Source of the DNA: Bacillus coahuilensis m4-4
GTDB taxonomy: Bacteria > Bacillota > Bacilli > Bacillales > Bacillaceae_K
Assembly (NCBI RefSeq): GCF_000171615.1
Contig: NZ_ABFU01000060.3
Coordinates: forward strand, 62,001-126,000
Reading direction: 5' to 3'
Length of the DNA stretch: 64,000 nucleotides
Of this stretch, positions 21,685-30,851 are shown one piece after another. How positions within the stretch are numbered: position 1 is the first letter of the stretch; the number at the start of each line of letters is the position of its first letter. The position numbers and the translations under genes were made by a program. Below the pieces are notes generated by a model. That model worked only from the letters and a program-made list of their open reading frames with translations, was not told the origin of the DNA and did not search any database.

Positions 21685-21685
21685 T

Positions 21686-22751
21686 TTAGCTGGACTTCTT
21701 TAGTTTTTTCATCGTGTTTAAAAGTGGCTTGTGCTTTCCAATAAGTCCGACTAGTTCTGCTGTTAGTTGTATCAAAAGAATTAAAACGCCAAGAACTAGT
21801 AGTGATCCCCATAATGTGGAGCGTGAGAATAGAATCGCACAAAGGCCAAAGAATGTACCTATGCTATAAATAATCAATACTGTTTCTCGATGTGAATAGC
21901 CAAGCTCTAATAAACAGTGATGTAAATGAGATTTATCAGGAGCAGAGATTTTTTGTTTTATTCAAAATCCTGCGTAGAATGGCAAAGAACGTATCAAATA
22001 TTGGAATCGCTAAGACAATAATTGGAATGACTAAACTGAAAATTGTTACACTTTTATATAAACCTAATAAAGATATAACCGATATACAATATCCTAAAAA
22101 TAGGGCTCCTGTATCACCCATGAAAATTTTTGCCGGATTGAAATTAAAAAATAAGAATCCAATAGATCCACCGATTAATATAACAGTTAAGGCTACGACT
22201 AGCATGTGATTATTAAATGCTGCAAGTGTCATAATGGTAGTCATAGCTATTACAGACACTCCAGCTGCCAACCCATCGAGTCCATCAATCAGATTTATGG
22301 CATTCGTAATTCCAACAATCCAAAGTATGGCAAATACATAAGAGAACGGACCAAGATATATTCTTTCATCAACAAAAGGAAGACTAATGAAATCAATCTT
22401 TATATCATAAAACACAACAATGCCTGCTGCAATTAGTTGACCTAATAGCTTTGTTTTAGGGGATATTGTAAATTTATCATCAAGAATACCCGTTACTAAT
22501 ATGATGGCTCCTCCAACAAGTAATGGCCAAATGTGCAAGATAATTTCGTGTAGATATAATAATCCTGCCGTTGCACCAATGACAATAGAAAGCCCGCCAA
22601 TTCTTGGCATGAGACCTTTATGAACTTTTCTGTGATCAGGCTTATCGACAAATCCTAATTTTATCGCAAATTTTATGACGAGCGGAGTTACAGCAACACT
22701 CACTCCTAAAGATATAAAAAATGCAATAATGAAATCAATAAACGAGTACAT
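21686..22751 (-). CDS. tagO: Undecaprenyl-phosphate GlcNAc-1-phosphate transferase, interrupted by one frameshift
   Basis: The multi-pass membrane enzyme of the MraY/WecA family has Asp91-Asp92 (GILDDKF), the NAINLIDGLDG motif near residue 150 and MGDTGALFLGY. The 271-residue first frame ends at 21936. Removing one base of the T6 run at 21949-21954 continues it as KISAPDKSHLHH, the family's conserved histidine motif, and on to 21686, for 355 residues (B. subtilis TagO 358). It starts wall teichoic acid and related polymers by linking GlcNAc-1-P to undecaprenyl phosphate. Since it is important for envelope integrity, true inactivation is unlikely. It lies downstream of an LCP gene and a GT4 gene on the same strand. 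Confidence 0.93.
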
Positions 22752-22821
22752 GCTTTCACCTCAATTTTAAAACATACTCTTTAGTAGGATAGCAGAAATT
22801 TAAAGGAATGCAATCCATATT

Positions 22822-23973
22822 TTATAATTTATTGGCAATATCTTTGTAAAGTTGCTCCAATTTTCTTGTTTGAATTTCAATATCAAATTCAAAGCGAACT
22901 CTTTTCTGAGCGGCTAAACTCATTTCGTTCCATAAGTCTGTGTTAGTAAGTAAAGTCCCAATATTTTCACTTAAATTAATTACATCTTTTTGCGAGGTGA
23001 GTAGACCCGTTTCACCATGTAATACGGCTTCTGGAATTCCACCCGTATAAAAGCTTGCAACTGGGAGTCCCATTAATCCGGCTTCAATAAACACGATACC
23101 AAAACCTTCTGATGCACCGGATTCTACTTCCACACTTGGTACACATAATACTTTTGATGAGCTCATCAGTGATAACACTTCGTCATGAGGAATCATTCCA
23201 TGAAAGTGGAACCGATCTTCAAATGGAGCAGAGAGCTCCATTAACCGGCTCTTTTCGGGACCATCCCCAGCTATGTGAACGGTTAAATCTAAGTCATTTT
23301 GCATTAATAATTTTACTGCTTCTATGAAATAATGAGCTCCTTTATTTTCTATAAGACGTCCAACAAATAAAGCAGAGTGTGATCTCTCTTCTAAAGTAAG
23401 TGGTGATATATGACTATATGCATTTATATCCACTCCTATATAGTGCGTAATGATTTTTTCTTCGTCAAAGCCCTTTTCAATGAGCTTTTCTTTAATAAAT
23501 GAAGAAGCAGCAATAGGATATACCCAATCTTCTTTCAGAATTTCTCTTTTTTTGACATAGTTTCTTACGTTAAAGGATTGCTGTTTAAGAAATGTATCCT
23601 TTACCGTTACATCATAGCCATGAAAAGTAACAAGAAGAGGAAGCTTATGTCTTTTTGCAAATGGGTAGGCTAAAACCCCATCAGGTCCAAAATGAGCGTG
23701 AATAAGGGTCGGAGAAACATTAGCAATGTAACGATCAAAGGATGAATTCCAACCAATTTTCTTCTTAAGAACTTCTGAAATCCCATTTTTCACATTTTCA
23801 TTATCCGTATAAACACGATCGGTAGGAAGTGATAGCCCTTTCTTAACATGTTTATATCCAAGAAAGTACGGAGTGAAACTTTTATAAAAATTTGTTTGCT
23901 TTTGAATAAATGTTTCGGACTTAGGTAATAATGAATCTCGGTAGATTATGACATTAGATTTTTTTTCACTCAT
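22822..23973 (-). CDS. Glycosyltransferase, GT4 family
   Basis: The 383-residue GT-B protein begins NVIIYRDSLLPKSETF, an opening typical of colanic-acid/EpsD-like GT4 enzymes. It has the donor-site motifs HAHFGPDG, LFVGRLIENKG and the E-x7-E element EGFGIVFIEA. It is predicted to use an NDP-sugar to extend a lipid-linked glycan in the cytoplasm. Its start overlaps the end of the LCP gene by four bases, so translation of the two is coupled. It sits between a polymer ligase (LCP) and tagO, which argues for a role in anionic wall polymer or capsule synthesis. Confidence 0.9.
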   Translation of the reverse strand: MSEKKSNVIIYRDSLLPKSETFIQKQTNFYKSFTPYFLGYKHVKKGLSLPTDRVYTDNENVKNGISEVLKKKIGWNSSFDRYIANVSPTLIHAHFGPDGVLAYPFAKRHKLPLLVTFHGYDVTVKDTFLKQQSFNVRNYVKKREILKEDWVYPIAASSFIKEKLIEKGFDEEKIITHYIGVDINAYSHISPLTLEERSHSALFVGRLIENKGAHYFIEAVKLLMQNDLDLTVHIAGDGPEKSRLMELSAPFEDRFHFHGMIPHDEVLSLMSSSKVLCVPSVEVESGASEGFGIVFIEAGLMGLPVASFYTGGIPEAVLHGETGLLTSQKDVINLSENIGTLLTNTDLWNEMSLAAQKRVRFEFDIEIQTRKLEQLYKDIANKL

Positions 23974-24977
23974 AGTTCCTCATTGACCTCATCTATTTCA
24001 CTATTTTTAACAGTCGATGATATATGGTTCAAATGAGCTTTAAGAGCGGATTTCACCTCTGTCAATTCAACTGGATCTGCTTGAAAATAATAAATACCTG
24101 AATATCTTACATCAGTCCCAGTAATAGAAAGTTTTTCTATAGAACTAGTATTAAAGTCCTTAAACTTTGATTGTACCGCTAGAGCGTCACTTACTTTGAA
24201 ATTTGTTTCTACGTTATCTCCTATATGTTGAGCGATAGAATCTATCTTTAAGAGGTTTGTTGGACTTAACAATTTGTCAATAGCAGCCTGTATAACTTCT
24301 TGTTGACGCTCATTACGACCAAAATCTCCACGAGGATCTTGTTTTCGCATTCTCGCATAGGCCAATGCCTCTTCGCCATTCAAATTCATTTCACCTTCTG
24401 TAAAATAAATCTTAGAATTATCTACATCACTATTTTCATAAAAATCAAATGGAACATCCACAGTAATCCCACCTATTTCATTAATAATTTCTTTAAAGCC
24501 CTTAAAACCAATTGTGGTATAATAGTCAATTGGAATATCAAGAAACTCCTCTACTGTGGCTATAGTTAAATCCTTCTTCCCTTTTGCATAAGCATGATTA
24601 ATTTTATCTTCACCTTCTCCTGGTATATCAACCAGAGTATCGCGGGGAATGCTTAATAATTTTACGCTCTTATTAACCGGATCAATCGTAGCAACCATTA
24701 AAGAGTCTGTTCTACCTACTCCCTCACTCGAATAATCTTCTATCCCCATAATTAACATTGAAAATGGTTCTTTCGTAATCTTAACTTCCTCGGTTCTTAG
24801 TTCTGACTTCATTCCTCGCTCTAACTCGCTATATGAATTGGAAGCTGCGTTATACACAGAAAACACTGTATACCCAAAGTAAAGAGCAATAGCTCCCATA
24901 ATCATGATAGAGGTTAGAACAAGCCGTTTTAACAATCGTTTCTTTTTCCTTTGCTGCTTCAATTGAATTCTATCCAT
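23970..24977 (-). CDS. LytR-CpsA-Psr (LCP) family wall-polymer ligase
   Basis: The 335-residue protein has a basic N-terminus, one membrane helix (about 18-40) and an extracellular LCP domain. Motifs are MGIEDYSSEGVGRTDSL, IPRDTLVDIP and, later, EALAYARMRKQDPRGDFGR. The arginines and aspartates of these motifs bind the pyrophosphate of the lipid-linked polymer. LCP proteins attach teichoic acids or other glycopolymers to peptidoglycan. It matches the TagU/LytR position near tagO in B. subtilis, but orthology to one of the paralogues cannot be fixed. It is first in a minus-strand operon with the GT4 gene and perhaps tagO. Confidence 0.92.
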   Translation of the reverse strand: MDRIQLKQQRKKKRLLKRLVLTSIMIMGAIALYFGYTVFSVYNAASNSYSELERGMKSELRTEEVKITKEPFSMLIMGIEDYSSEGVGRTDSLMVATIDPVNKSVKLLSIPRDTLVDIPGEGEDKINHAYAKGKKDLTIATVEEFLDIPIDYYTTIGFKGFKEIINEIGGITVDVPFDFYENSDVDNSKIYFTEGEMNLNGEEALAYARMRKQDPRGDFGRNERQQEVIQAAIDKLLSPTNLLKIDSIAQHIGDNVETNFKVSDALAVQSKFKDFNTSSIEKLSITGTDVRYSGIYYFQADPVELTEVKSALKAHLNHISSTVKNSEIDEVNEEL

Positions 24978-25059
24978 ATTTATTTACACTCCTGATAAGT
25001 TAAAAAGTTTTCATGGCACATAAGAAAAATTATACTTCTTCTAAAATAAAGTGACAATG

Positions 25060-25701
25060 TCATTCTTCTGTAAAATCAAGCTCTCGGTATAGGGTGATGT
25101 CTTCTTTAATGTCTGCTTGTCCGTTAGATAGTTCTGTTATCCAAGCAATAGCTTCAGGTACTTCATCCGTAGGAACATGTATAATTACTTGGACGAGGTC
25201 TGTGTAGGAGATATCTAGAAGTGGATAGGGTGAATTTCTAACCTCATTCTCTATTTTCCCCAACAAGGTGTAATCAATCGTAATAATTATTTCCTTGTGT
25301 AAAATTCGTTCGACAATCCCAGTAGCCTTTAATCCTTCGGATGTAGATTTACCATAGGCACGTATAAGTCCACCACCACCAAGCTTAATACCACCAAAAT
25401 ACCGAGTCACGACTACCGTTGTATCTTTTAGACCCTGCTTCTTTAACACTTCTAGCATAGGAACACCAGCCGTGCCAGATGGTTCTCCATCATCGTTGGC
25501 TTTCTGTATTTCATCATGTTCTCCTATTAAATAAGCAGAACAATTATGTGTAGCAGAACGATGGAGCTTTTTTATTTTATTTATAAATTCGACAGCAGCC
25601 TCTTCTGTCTCGGTTCTTTCGACATAAGCAATGAACTTAGATTTTTGAATAATCAATTCAAATTCACCGTAGCCTTTTACGGTTTTATATCGTTTTAACA
25701 A
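25060..25701 (-). CDS. yvyE: YigZ/IMPACT family protein
   Basis: The 213-residue protein has the N-terminal UPF0029/IMPACT domain (SKFIAYVERTETEEAA, then DGEPSGTAGVPML and RYFGGIKLGGGGL) and a C-terminal DUF1949 domain. In B. subtilis, yvyE lies directly upstream of degS and divergent from it, as here. The molecular function is not settled; the family has been linked to RNA binding and translation-related regulation. The 265-base intergenic region shared with degS should carry both promoters, but I see no convincing -35/-10 pair in it. Confidence 0.93.
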   Translation of the reverse strand: MLKRYKTVKGYGEFELIIQKSKFIAYVERTETEEAAVEFINKIKKLHRSATHNCSAYLIGEHDEIQKANDDGEPSGTAGVPMLEVLKKQGLKDTTVVVTRYFGGIKLGGGGLIRAYGKSTSEGLKATGIVERILHKEIIITIDYTLLGKIENEVRNSPYPLLDISYTDLVQVIIHVPTDEVPEAIAWITELSNGQADIKEDITLYRELDFTEE

Positions 25702-25966
25702 TGGATCACCTGATTTCTCTCTCCAAATTTCTCTCGTTTTTCTACCATATCAGTTTATCATGAATTTATGAAGAATATCGTAAGTAGTACAATTTGATGC
25801 GTAATTTTGCCGAAACACACATAAAATATAGGATGTTTGACATAGATAATGGAAATATCCTGTGTCTTTCTTCCGTATTTTTTTCGTTATTTTCTAGATA
25901 TAACATAGTATGTTACGTTATTACACTGTAAAATGTAGAGGAATAAATTTCTAAGGAGTACCCTAG

Positions 25967-27106
25967 ATGTCTTTTCATAAAGTAGATAAAAAAGTATTAG
26001 ACAATATCCTTGAAAAAATGGTCGATGCCGTTAGTAAAAGTAAAGATGATGTATTCCATATTGAAGAACAATGTCGAAATGAGTATGACGATATTCATCA
26101 AGAATTATTGTTTATAAGAGAAAAGGTAAACAATGTCATTGATCAAGGCGATGATTTAGAATCTAAAGCACGCCTAGCTAGAAATCGTTTATCTCAAGTT
26201 AGCCACAGTTTTAAAGAGTTCTCAGAAGAACAAGTACGTCAAGCATATGAGACCGCTCATGATTTACAAATGCAGTTAAGTATGAATCGACATCAAGAGT
26301 TGCAGCTTAGAAATAGACGTGATGAGCTTGAACGAAGACTTTATTCACTTGAAGAAACGATCGAGCGAGCGGAGCAACTTGTCTCTCAAATTACGGTTGT
26401 TTTAAATTATTTAAGCAGTGACATAAGGGAAATGAGTCAAGCTTTAGAGGATGCCAAAATGAAACAAGAATTTGGTTTCCGAATTATTGAAGCACAAGAG
26501 GATGAAAGAAAGCGACTTTCAAGAGAGATTCATGATGGACCTGCTCAAATGATGGCCAATGTTCTTATGAGAACAGACTTAGCTGAAAAAGTATACAAGG
26601 AACACGGCCCAGAAGTAGGATTCAGTGAAATACGTGAAATGAAACAAATGGTTCGCTCGGCACTCTATGAAGTACGACGAATTATTTATGATTTACGACC
26701 AATGGCACTGGATGATCTTGGGTTAATTCCTACCCTCAAAAAATACTTACATACACTCGAAGATTATCATGCAGGAGTAGTCATCACTTTTCAAAACATG
26801 GGGCAAGAAAAACGCTTGCCATCTAAATTTGAAGTAGCATTATTTCGAATGGTTCAAGAATCGGTAAATAATGCATTAAAACATGCACAACCTACAGAAA
26901 TACAAGTGAAAATAGAGATAAAAAAAGAAAAGGTACTTGTCATTGTGAAAGACAATGGTAAAGGGTTTGATACTGAAAATACAAAACAAGGTTCCTTTGG
27001 AATTATGGGGATGAAGGAACGTGTGGAGTTATTGAATGGTACGTTATCCATATTGTCGAAAATTGACGTTGGCACAGCCATCACAATAGAGGTTCCTTTA
27101 CCTTAG
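25967..27106 (+). CDS. degS: Sensor histidine kinase of the DegS-DegU system
   Basis: The 379-residue cytoplasmic sensor has no membrane segment. An N-terminal coiled-coil sensory domain (1-170) precedes a HisKA_3 domain with phosphorylated His189 ([12 protein letters not shown]), at the same number as in B. subtilis DegS. The HATPase domain has N (SVNNALKHA), G1 (DNGKGFD) and G2 ([12 protein letters not shown]) boxes. It phosphorylates DegU to control exoenzymes, motility and competence. The AAGGAG site is 8 bases before the ATG. The partner degU follows after a short gap. Confidence 0.96.
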   Translation: MSFHKVDKKVLDNILEKMVDAVSKSKDDVFHIEEQCRNEYDDIHQELLFIREKVNNVIDQGDDLESKARLARNRLSQVSHSFKEFSEEQVRQAYETAHDLQMQLSMNRHQELQLRNRRDELERRLYSLEETIERAEQLVSQITVVLNYLSSDIREMSQALEDAKMKQEFGFRIIEAQEDERKRLSREIHDGPAQMMANVLMRTDLAEKVYKEHGPEVGFSEIREMKQMVRSALYEVRRIIYDLRPMALDDLGLIPTLKKYLHTLEDYHAGVVITFQNMGQEKRLPSKFEVALFRMVQESVNNALKHAQPTEIQVKIEIKKEKVLVIVKDNGKGFDTENTKQGSFGIMGMKERVELLNGTLSILSKIDVGTAITIEVPLP

Positions 27107-27129
27107 CGGAGTACATGGAGGTAAGTCTT

Positions 27130-27807
27130 ATGGTGAAAATAGTTATCATTGATGATCATCAGTTGTTTAGAGAAGGAGTCAAACGAATATTAGATTTTGA
27201 ACCATACTTTGACGTTGTTGCAGAAGGTGATGACGGAGAACAAGCGATTCAATTATATGAGGAGCACCACCCAGATGTTGTCATTATGGACATTAATATG
27301 CCCGTTATTAACGGAGTGGAAGCCACTCGACGATTAATTGATCGTTACCCACATGCAAAAATTATTATTTTAAGTATACATGATGATGAAAGCTATGTGT
27401 CTCATGCTTTGCAAACTGGAGCACTAGGTTACCTATTGAAAGAAATGGATGCAGATGCTCTCGTGAACGCAGTGAAAGTCGTGTCTGAGGGAGGTTCTTA
27501 CTTACATCCTAAGGTTACACATAATCTGGTTCGAGAATATCGCCAGTTAATTAAAGAGCAGCATCAGCAGACGGTTTATCAACCTGTTGAAATTCGTCGA
27601 CCTCTTCATTTATTAACCCGTAGAGAATGTGAAGTGTTACAGCTTTTAGCAGATGGATGTAGCAATAGAACAATCGGTGAAACATTATATATCTCAGAAA
27701 AAACGGTTAAAAACCATGTTAGTAACATTCTTCAAAAAATGAACGTGAATGATCGTACCCAAGCCGTCGTTACAGCGATTAAAAAAGGCTGGGTTGAAGT
27801 AAAATAA
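27130..27807 (+). CDS. degU: Response regulator DegU (NarL/LuxR family)
   Basis: The 225-residue regulator has a receiver domain with the acidic pair Asp8-Asp9, phosphoacceptor Asp54 (VIMDINMP) and the conserved Lys in LLKEMDA. The C-terminal LuxR-type helix-turn-helix includes [15 protein letters not shown] and [12 protein letters not shown]. An upstream in-frame ATG at 27115 exists, but the GGAGG site at 27117-27121 lies over it and sits 8 bases before 27130, so I choose 27130. Phospho-DegU would regulate secreted degradative enzymes, plausibly including the proteases at 1-8 kb, and flagellar genes. Confidence 0.96.
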   Translation: MVKIVIIDDHQLFREGVKRILDFEPYFDVVAEGDDGEQAIQLYEEHHPDVVIMDINMPVINGVEATRRLIDRYPHAKIIILSIHDDESYVSHALQTGALGYLLKEMDADALVNAVKVVSEGGSYLHPKVTHNLVREYRQLIKEQHQQTVYQPVEIRRPLHLLTRRECEVLQLLADGCSNRTIGETLYISEKTVKNHVSNILQKMNVNDRTQAVVTAIKKGWVEVK

Positions 27808-27816
27808 TGTTTTTAG

Positions 27817-27850
27817 AGCCATGCGAAATCGCATTGGTTTTTTTTTTGTG
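27817..27850 (+). terminator. Terminator of the degSU operon
   Basis: CCATGCGA pairs with TCGCATTGG (one bulge), followed by a run of about 11 T. Confidence 0.8.
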
Positions 27851-27860
27851 GGATTTTCTG

Positions 27861-27955
27861 AAGGTAGAGGGGTAGGTGGTGTCGGTGTCGCGGAGAGTCC
27901 GCTTGTAACTAGAGGTGGGCGGAAATGCCGAGAGAGTGGGCGTTTTTTGGAGTTC
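27861..27955 (+). repeat. Left part of a 21-bp-phased G-rich repeat array, cut off by the IS element
   Basis: It contains GTGTCGCGGAGAGTCCGC, the 9-base insert, and then two GTGGGCG units spaced 21 bases. It matches the array that resumes at 29362 beyond the IS element. The last unit (GTGGGCGTTTTTTGGAG) is diverged next to the insertion point. Confidence 0.75.
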
Positions 27956-28023
27956 TGTCAATAAAGTAGACAATTTTCCGGATGAATTTGGCGTATATTC
28001 TCTTCCGCGCTTTCGCTTGGAGG

Positions 28024-28073
28024 CCCTCTGCATAAAGTAAGAATCAAATTCTATTCTTACTTTATGCAGAGGG
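28024..28073. repeat. Perfect 21-bp inverted repeat at the 3' end of the transposase gene
   Basis: CCCTCTGCATAAAGTAAGAAT is mirrored perfectly across an 8-base loop by its complement ending at 28073. It overlaps the orfB stop codon. It could terminate transposase transcription or block read-through from outside, but the U-run is missing. Confidence 0.7.
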
Positions 28074-28921
28074 AATAATGCTTTCATTGGCGTATAGTTT
28101 TTGCTCCTTAGAATACGCCTTCTCGTATTCTTCAGGACTTACGTATCCTAACGTAGAATGTATTCTTTTTTTATTATAAAACTGAATATAAAAGGCTACT
28201 GCTGACATAGCCTCGGCTTTGGTTTTAAACGTAAATCTATAAAGGTATTCTTTTTCAAACTGGCGAAAAATGACTCTACACATGCGTTGTCATAGGGATT
28301 ACCTTTATGACTCATACTAATCGTCGATTGAGCTGCTTCTAATTCGGCTATATAATCCTTAGAACAATATTGAGATCCTCGATCAGAATGATGAATCCAC
28401 CCTGGTTCAGGCATTCTGATCTCTAAAGCTTTTCTTAATGCATTTAATGGTAAGTTTCTATCCATACGATCACCGATCGTAAAAGAAATTACTCTTCTAG
28501 AAAATAGATCTATGACAGGGTTCAGATAAACAAACCCTTCTCCTGTTTGAATATAAGTTATATCTGTTACCCACACCTTATTTGGTTCTTCCGGATAAAA
28601 GTTTTGATTTAATACATTTTCATAGTAGTGCAAATCATGAGTAGAGTCTGTAGTTGATATATATTTTTTGGTATGCATGGCATACAACCCAGCTGTTTTC
28701 ATACGATTGGCAACAGTCTTTTCAGAAACCACTATTCCATCTACTTTCAAAAGCTTCTTATGAATCCTAGGACTTCCATATGTTCCTAAATTATCATAAA
28801 AATGAAAACGTATTCTTTCATCTAAAAATTTGTTGAATATTTCTCTTTCTGTATCTTCACTATCACGTCGACCTCTCCACTTAAAGAAACCAGCTTTAGA
28901 AACATTTAGAACCTCGCACAT
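28062..28921 (-). CDS. IS3-family transposase OrfB (DDE integrase core), with one frameshift
   Basis: It carries the rve integrase core: VWVTDITYIQTGEGF (first Asp), HHSDRGSQYCSKDY (second Asp), then NACVESFFASLK (Glu). At a T5 run (28251-28255; A5 on the coding strand) one base appears to be missing. With one base more the frame continues EYLYRFTFKTKAEAM through YNKKRIHSTLGYVSPEEYE to 28062. OrfB would normally be made as an OrfAB fusion: upstream its frame is open through ELRFEFIEAHKDEH, and it is -1 relative to OrfA. It catalyses strand transfer during transposition. Confidence 0.85.
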
Positions 28922-28968
28922 CTTAACAATGGTGTGTTCATCCTTGTGAGCCTCGATAAATTCAAACC

Positions 28969-29274
28969 TTAGTTCTTTTCGAGCGTGAAGATGTGCATGG
29001 CCTTTTTTAAGATCGCAACCTCTTCCTCTAGCTCCAGTTTTCTGCGTCTTTCATCTTCGTATAAATCTTTGTACTCTGATGCACTTAGCAATGCATTCTG
29101 CCTATTGTCTTCAGCTTCTTTTTGCTTTGTCTTATAACTAGCCACCCATTTTTGAAGTGTGTCATATGGAATGTCTAACTCTTCTGATATATCCACTATT
29201 CTTCTTCCGTCTAGCACTACAAGCTTTGTCACATATTCTTTAAATTCTTTAGAGTAGTTCGTTCTCTTTGTCAT
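28969..29274 (-). CDS. IS3-family transposase OrfA (helix-turn-helix)
   Basis: About 100 residues: an HTH_Tnp_1 domain (YSKEFKEYVTKLVV, then ISEELDIPYDTLQKWV) and a C-terminal leucine-zipper-like coiled coil (RRKLELEEEVAILKKAM). A GTG at 29283 is in frame, but ATG 29274 is better spaced from AAAAGGA. OrfA overlaps the open extension of orfB in the -1 frame. The AAAAG near its end (GAA-AAG-AAC-stop) is a plausible -1 slippery site, as in many IS3 elements. Confidence 0.85.
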   Translation of the reverse strand: MTKRTNYSKEFKEYVTKLVVLDGRRIVDISEELDIPYDTLQKWVASYKTKQKEAEDNRQNALLSASEYKDLYEDERRRKLELEEEVAILKKAMHIFTLEKN

Positions 29275-29361
29275 ATTACCCACGTCCTTTTATATCGTTG
29301 GTTTGATTTAAACATGACGCCAATACGGATGTCTACTTTTTATACTAACCTCCATTTTTAT

Positions 29362-29960
29362 TATGGAAGTGGGCGGAATCTTGGTGGAAGTGGTCGCTTC
29401 CGAGTGTCTAGTGGTCGCGGAGGTCCGTTTGTACCTAGTGGTGGGCGGAAATGCCGAGAGGGTGGGCGGAATCTTGGTGGAAGTGTGCGCTTACGAGTGG
29501 CTAGTGGTCGCGGAGGTCCCGCTTGAAACTACAGGTGGGCGAAAATGCCGGGAGGGTGGGCGTTTTAACAAAGGGAGTGGGCGGAATATCAGTGGAAGTG
29601 TGCGCTTCCGAGTGTCTAGTGGTCGCGGAGGTCCGCTTGAAACTACAGGTGAGCGGAAATGCCGAGAGGGTGGGCGTTTTTACAAAGGGAGTGGGCGGAA
29701 TCTCGGTGGAAGTGGGGGCTTCCGAGTGGCTAGTGGTCGGGGAGAGCCCGCTAGTACCTAGAGGTGGGCGGAAATGCCGAGAGGGTGGGCGTTTTAACAA
29801 AGGAAGTGGGCGGAATCTTGGTGGAAGTGAGCGGTATCGAGTGGCTAGTGGTAGCGGAGAGCTCGCTTGTAAACAGAGATGGGCGAAAACGCTGAGAAGG
29901 TGGGCGTTTTAACAAAGGGAGTGGGCGTAATATCGATGAAAGTGGGCGACCAAGAGTCAA
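29362..29960 (+). repeat. G-rich tandem array: about five 114-bp units built from 21-bp monomers
   Basis: The higher-order unit is about 114 bp: five monomers of exactly 21 bp, each starting GTGGGCG or a variant (GTGTGCG, GTGGTCG), plus a 9-base insert (AAACTACAG or TACCTAGAG). The second unit lacks one 21-bp monomer. The last units (after about 29880) decay. Long open frames run through it in several phases because 21 is divisible by 3. The translations (GRNLGGSGRFRV and similar) are low-complexity and have no start signals, so I do not call genes here. The composition (G-rich on the plus strand) differs sharply from its neighbours. Confidence 0.85.
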
Positions 29961-30139
29961 ACCTCCTTACATCCTAAAAAGCTCCCAGGCACTTTTCCAA
30001 AAACAATAATAGTCGTTCTTATAACTCTATCCTTTACAGAAATCCCCCTTATTTCCTTCACATTTTCTAAAAATCATTGAGACTTTTCCCTTTTTTCACT
30101 AGAATAAATAGAAATGACGTGTATGAAGGATGATGAGAG

Positions 30140-30685
30140 ATGAATTGGAAAAAATGGATCGCAATCATTGGGATGGCTAGTGTACTTCTAGTTGGTTGCA
30201 GTGAAGGTGAAGAAAAGGAAGATCAACCAAAGGAAGAGACTGCTACACAAGAAGAACAAGATGTGATTAATGAGAACAGCAATCTTTTAACCGAGATTCC
30301 AGAAGTAGTAGAACCAGCGGATTTACCGGAAGAAGAGAAGGAAATGATCTTAAGTGATTTTAATAAGTATATTACAACATTTAATGAAGAAGACGTAGAT
30401 GGATATATGGCGACTCTGTCTAAAACGCCTTTAAATTTCTCTTATGAAGATGAAGAAAAGACAGTTCGCGGACTGTTCAGTTATTTAGACATGAATCGTA
30501 TAGCTGAGAATGTAACGGTTATTAGCTTTAATGGAAGCCGAGCTGATGTGTATGCTGACATGACAGCTGAGACGACTATGATTGAAACGGGTGAAACGGC
30601 AAAGAAGTCAGGGAAACAAGTAACCATCATGCAAAAAACGGATGATGGATGGAAAGTATCAGGAATCTTCTTCCAAGAATCTTAA
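30140..30685 (+). CDS. Lipoprotein of unknown function, possibly NTF2-like
   Basis: The 181-residue protein has a signal peptide with lipobox LLVGC (Cys20), an acidic linker rich in Glu and Gln (21-60) and a compact domain at about 65-180. That domain has the shape of SnoaL/NTF2-like folds (FNKYITTFNEEDVDGYMATL, then DDGWKVSGIFF). The fold suggestion is my inference from pattern only. A GATGAGAG ribosome site precedes the ATG. It is followed by its own terminator and lies between the repeat array and degV. Confidence 0.8.
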   Translation: MNWKKWIAIIGMASVLLVGCSEGEEKEDQPKEETATQEEQDVINENSNLLTEIPEVVEPADLPEEEKEMILSDFNKYITTFNEEDVDGYMATLSKTPLNFSYEDEEKTVRGLFSYLDMNRIAENVTVISFNGSRADVYADMTAETTMIETGETAKKSGKQVTIMQKTDDGWKVSGIFFQES

Positions 30686-30693
30686 GAAGAACG

Positions 30694-30720
30694 AAAAGCT
30701 AGCCGAGGGGCTAGCTTTCC
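30694..30720 (+). terminator. Intrinsic terminator after the lipoprotein gene
   Basis: AAAGCTAGCC pairs with GGCTAGCTTT around a short GAG-type loop. The U-tract is short. Confidence 0.7.
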
Positions 30721-30851
30721 TATTGTGCATCTATAAAATATTGTTCAAACTGGTGCAAAAGAAATGAATATCATATAAAATGGAAAGTATGCATAGGATG
30801 AAAGCAATCAGCATGTCCAGATAAACTATAATATATAAGGTAGGTAATACG

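Larger units (their letters stand above)
27956..29347 (-). mobile_element. IS3-family insertion sequence (about 1.39 kb)
   Basis: The element has orfA (29274 down to 28969) and orfB (28921 down to 28062) on the minus strand. Imperfect terminal inverted repeats share AAAGTAGACA: left at 27956-27972, right at 29330-29347. Left starts TGTCAATAAAG; the right end reads inward AGTATAAAAAG. No clear target-site duplication is visible because the flanks are themselves diverged repeats. It is inserted inside the 21-bp-phased repeat array downstream of degU. Its orfB has one apparent frameshift, so transposase may be inactive or the base is miscalled. Confidence 0.88.

Noticed and set aside
29314-29960. 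Several open frames of 70-132 codons in both directions through the repeat array
   Set aside because: The monomer length (21) is a multiple of 3, so stops are absent in whole phases by construction. The translations are simple repeats without ribosome sites or start-codon context.
29362-29960. Possible CRISPR array
   Set aside because: The sequence between repeated motifs is itself repeated from unit to unit, so there are no unique spacers. No cas genes are in the window.
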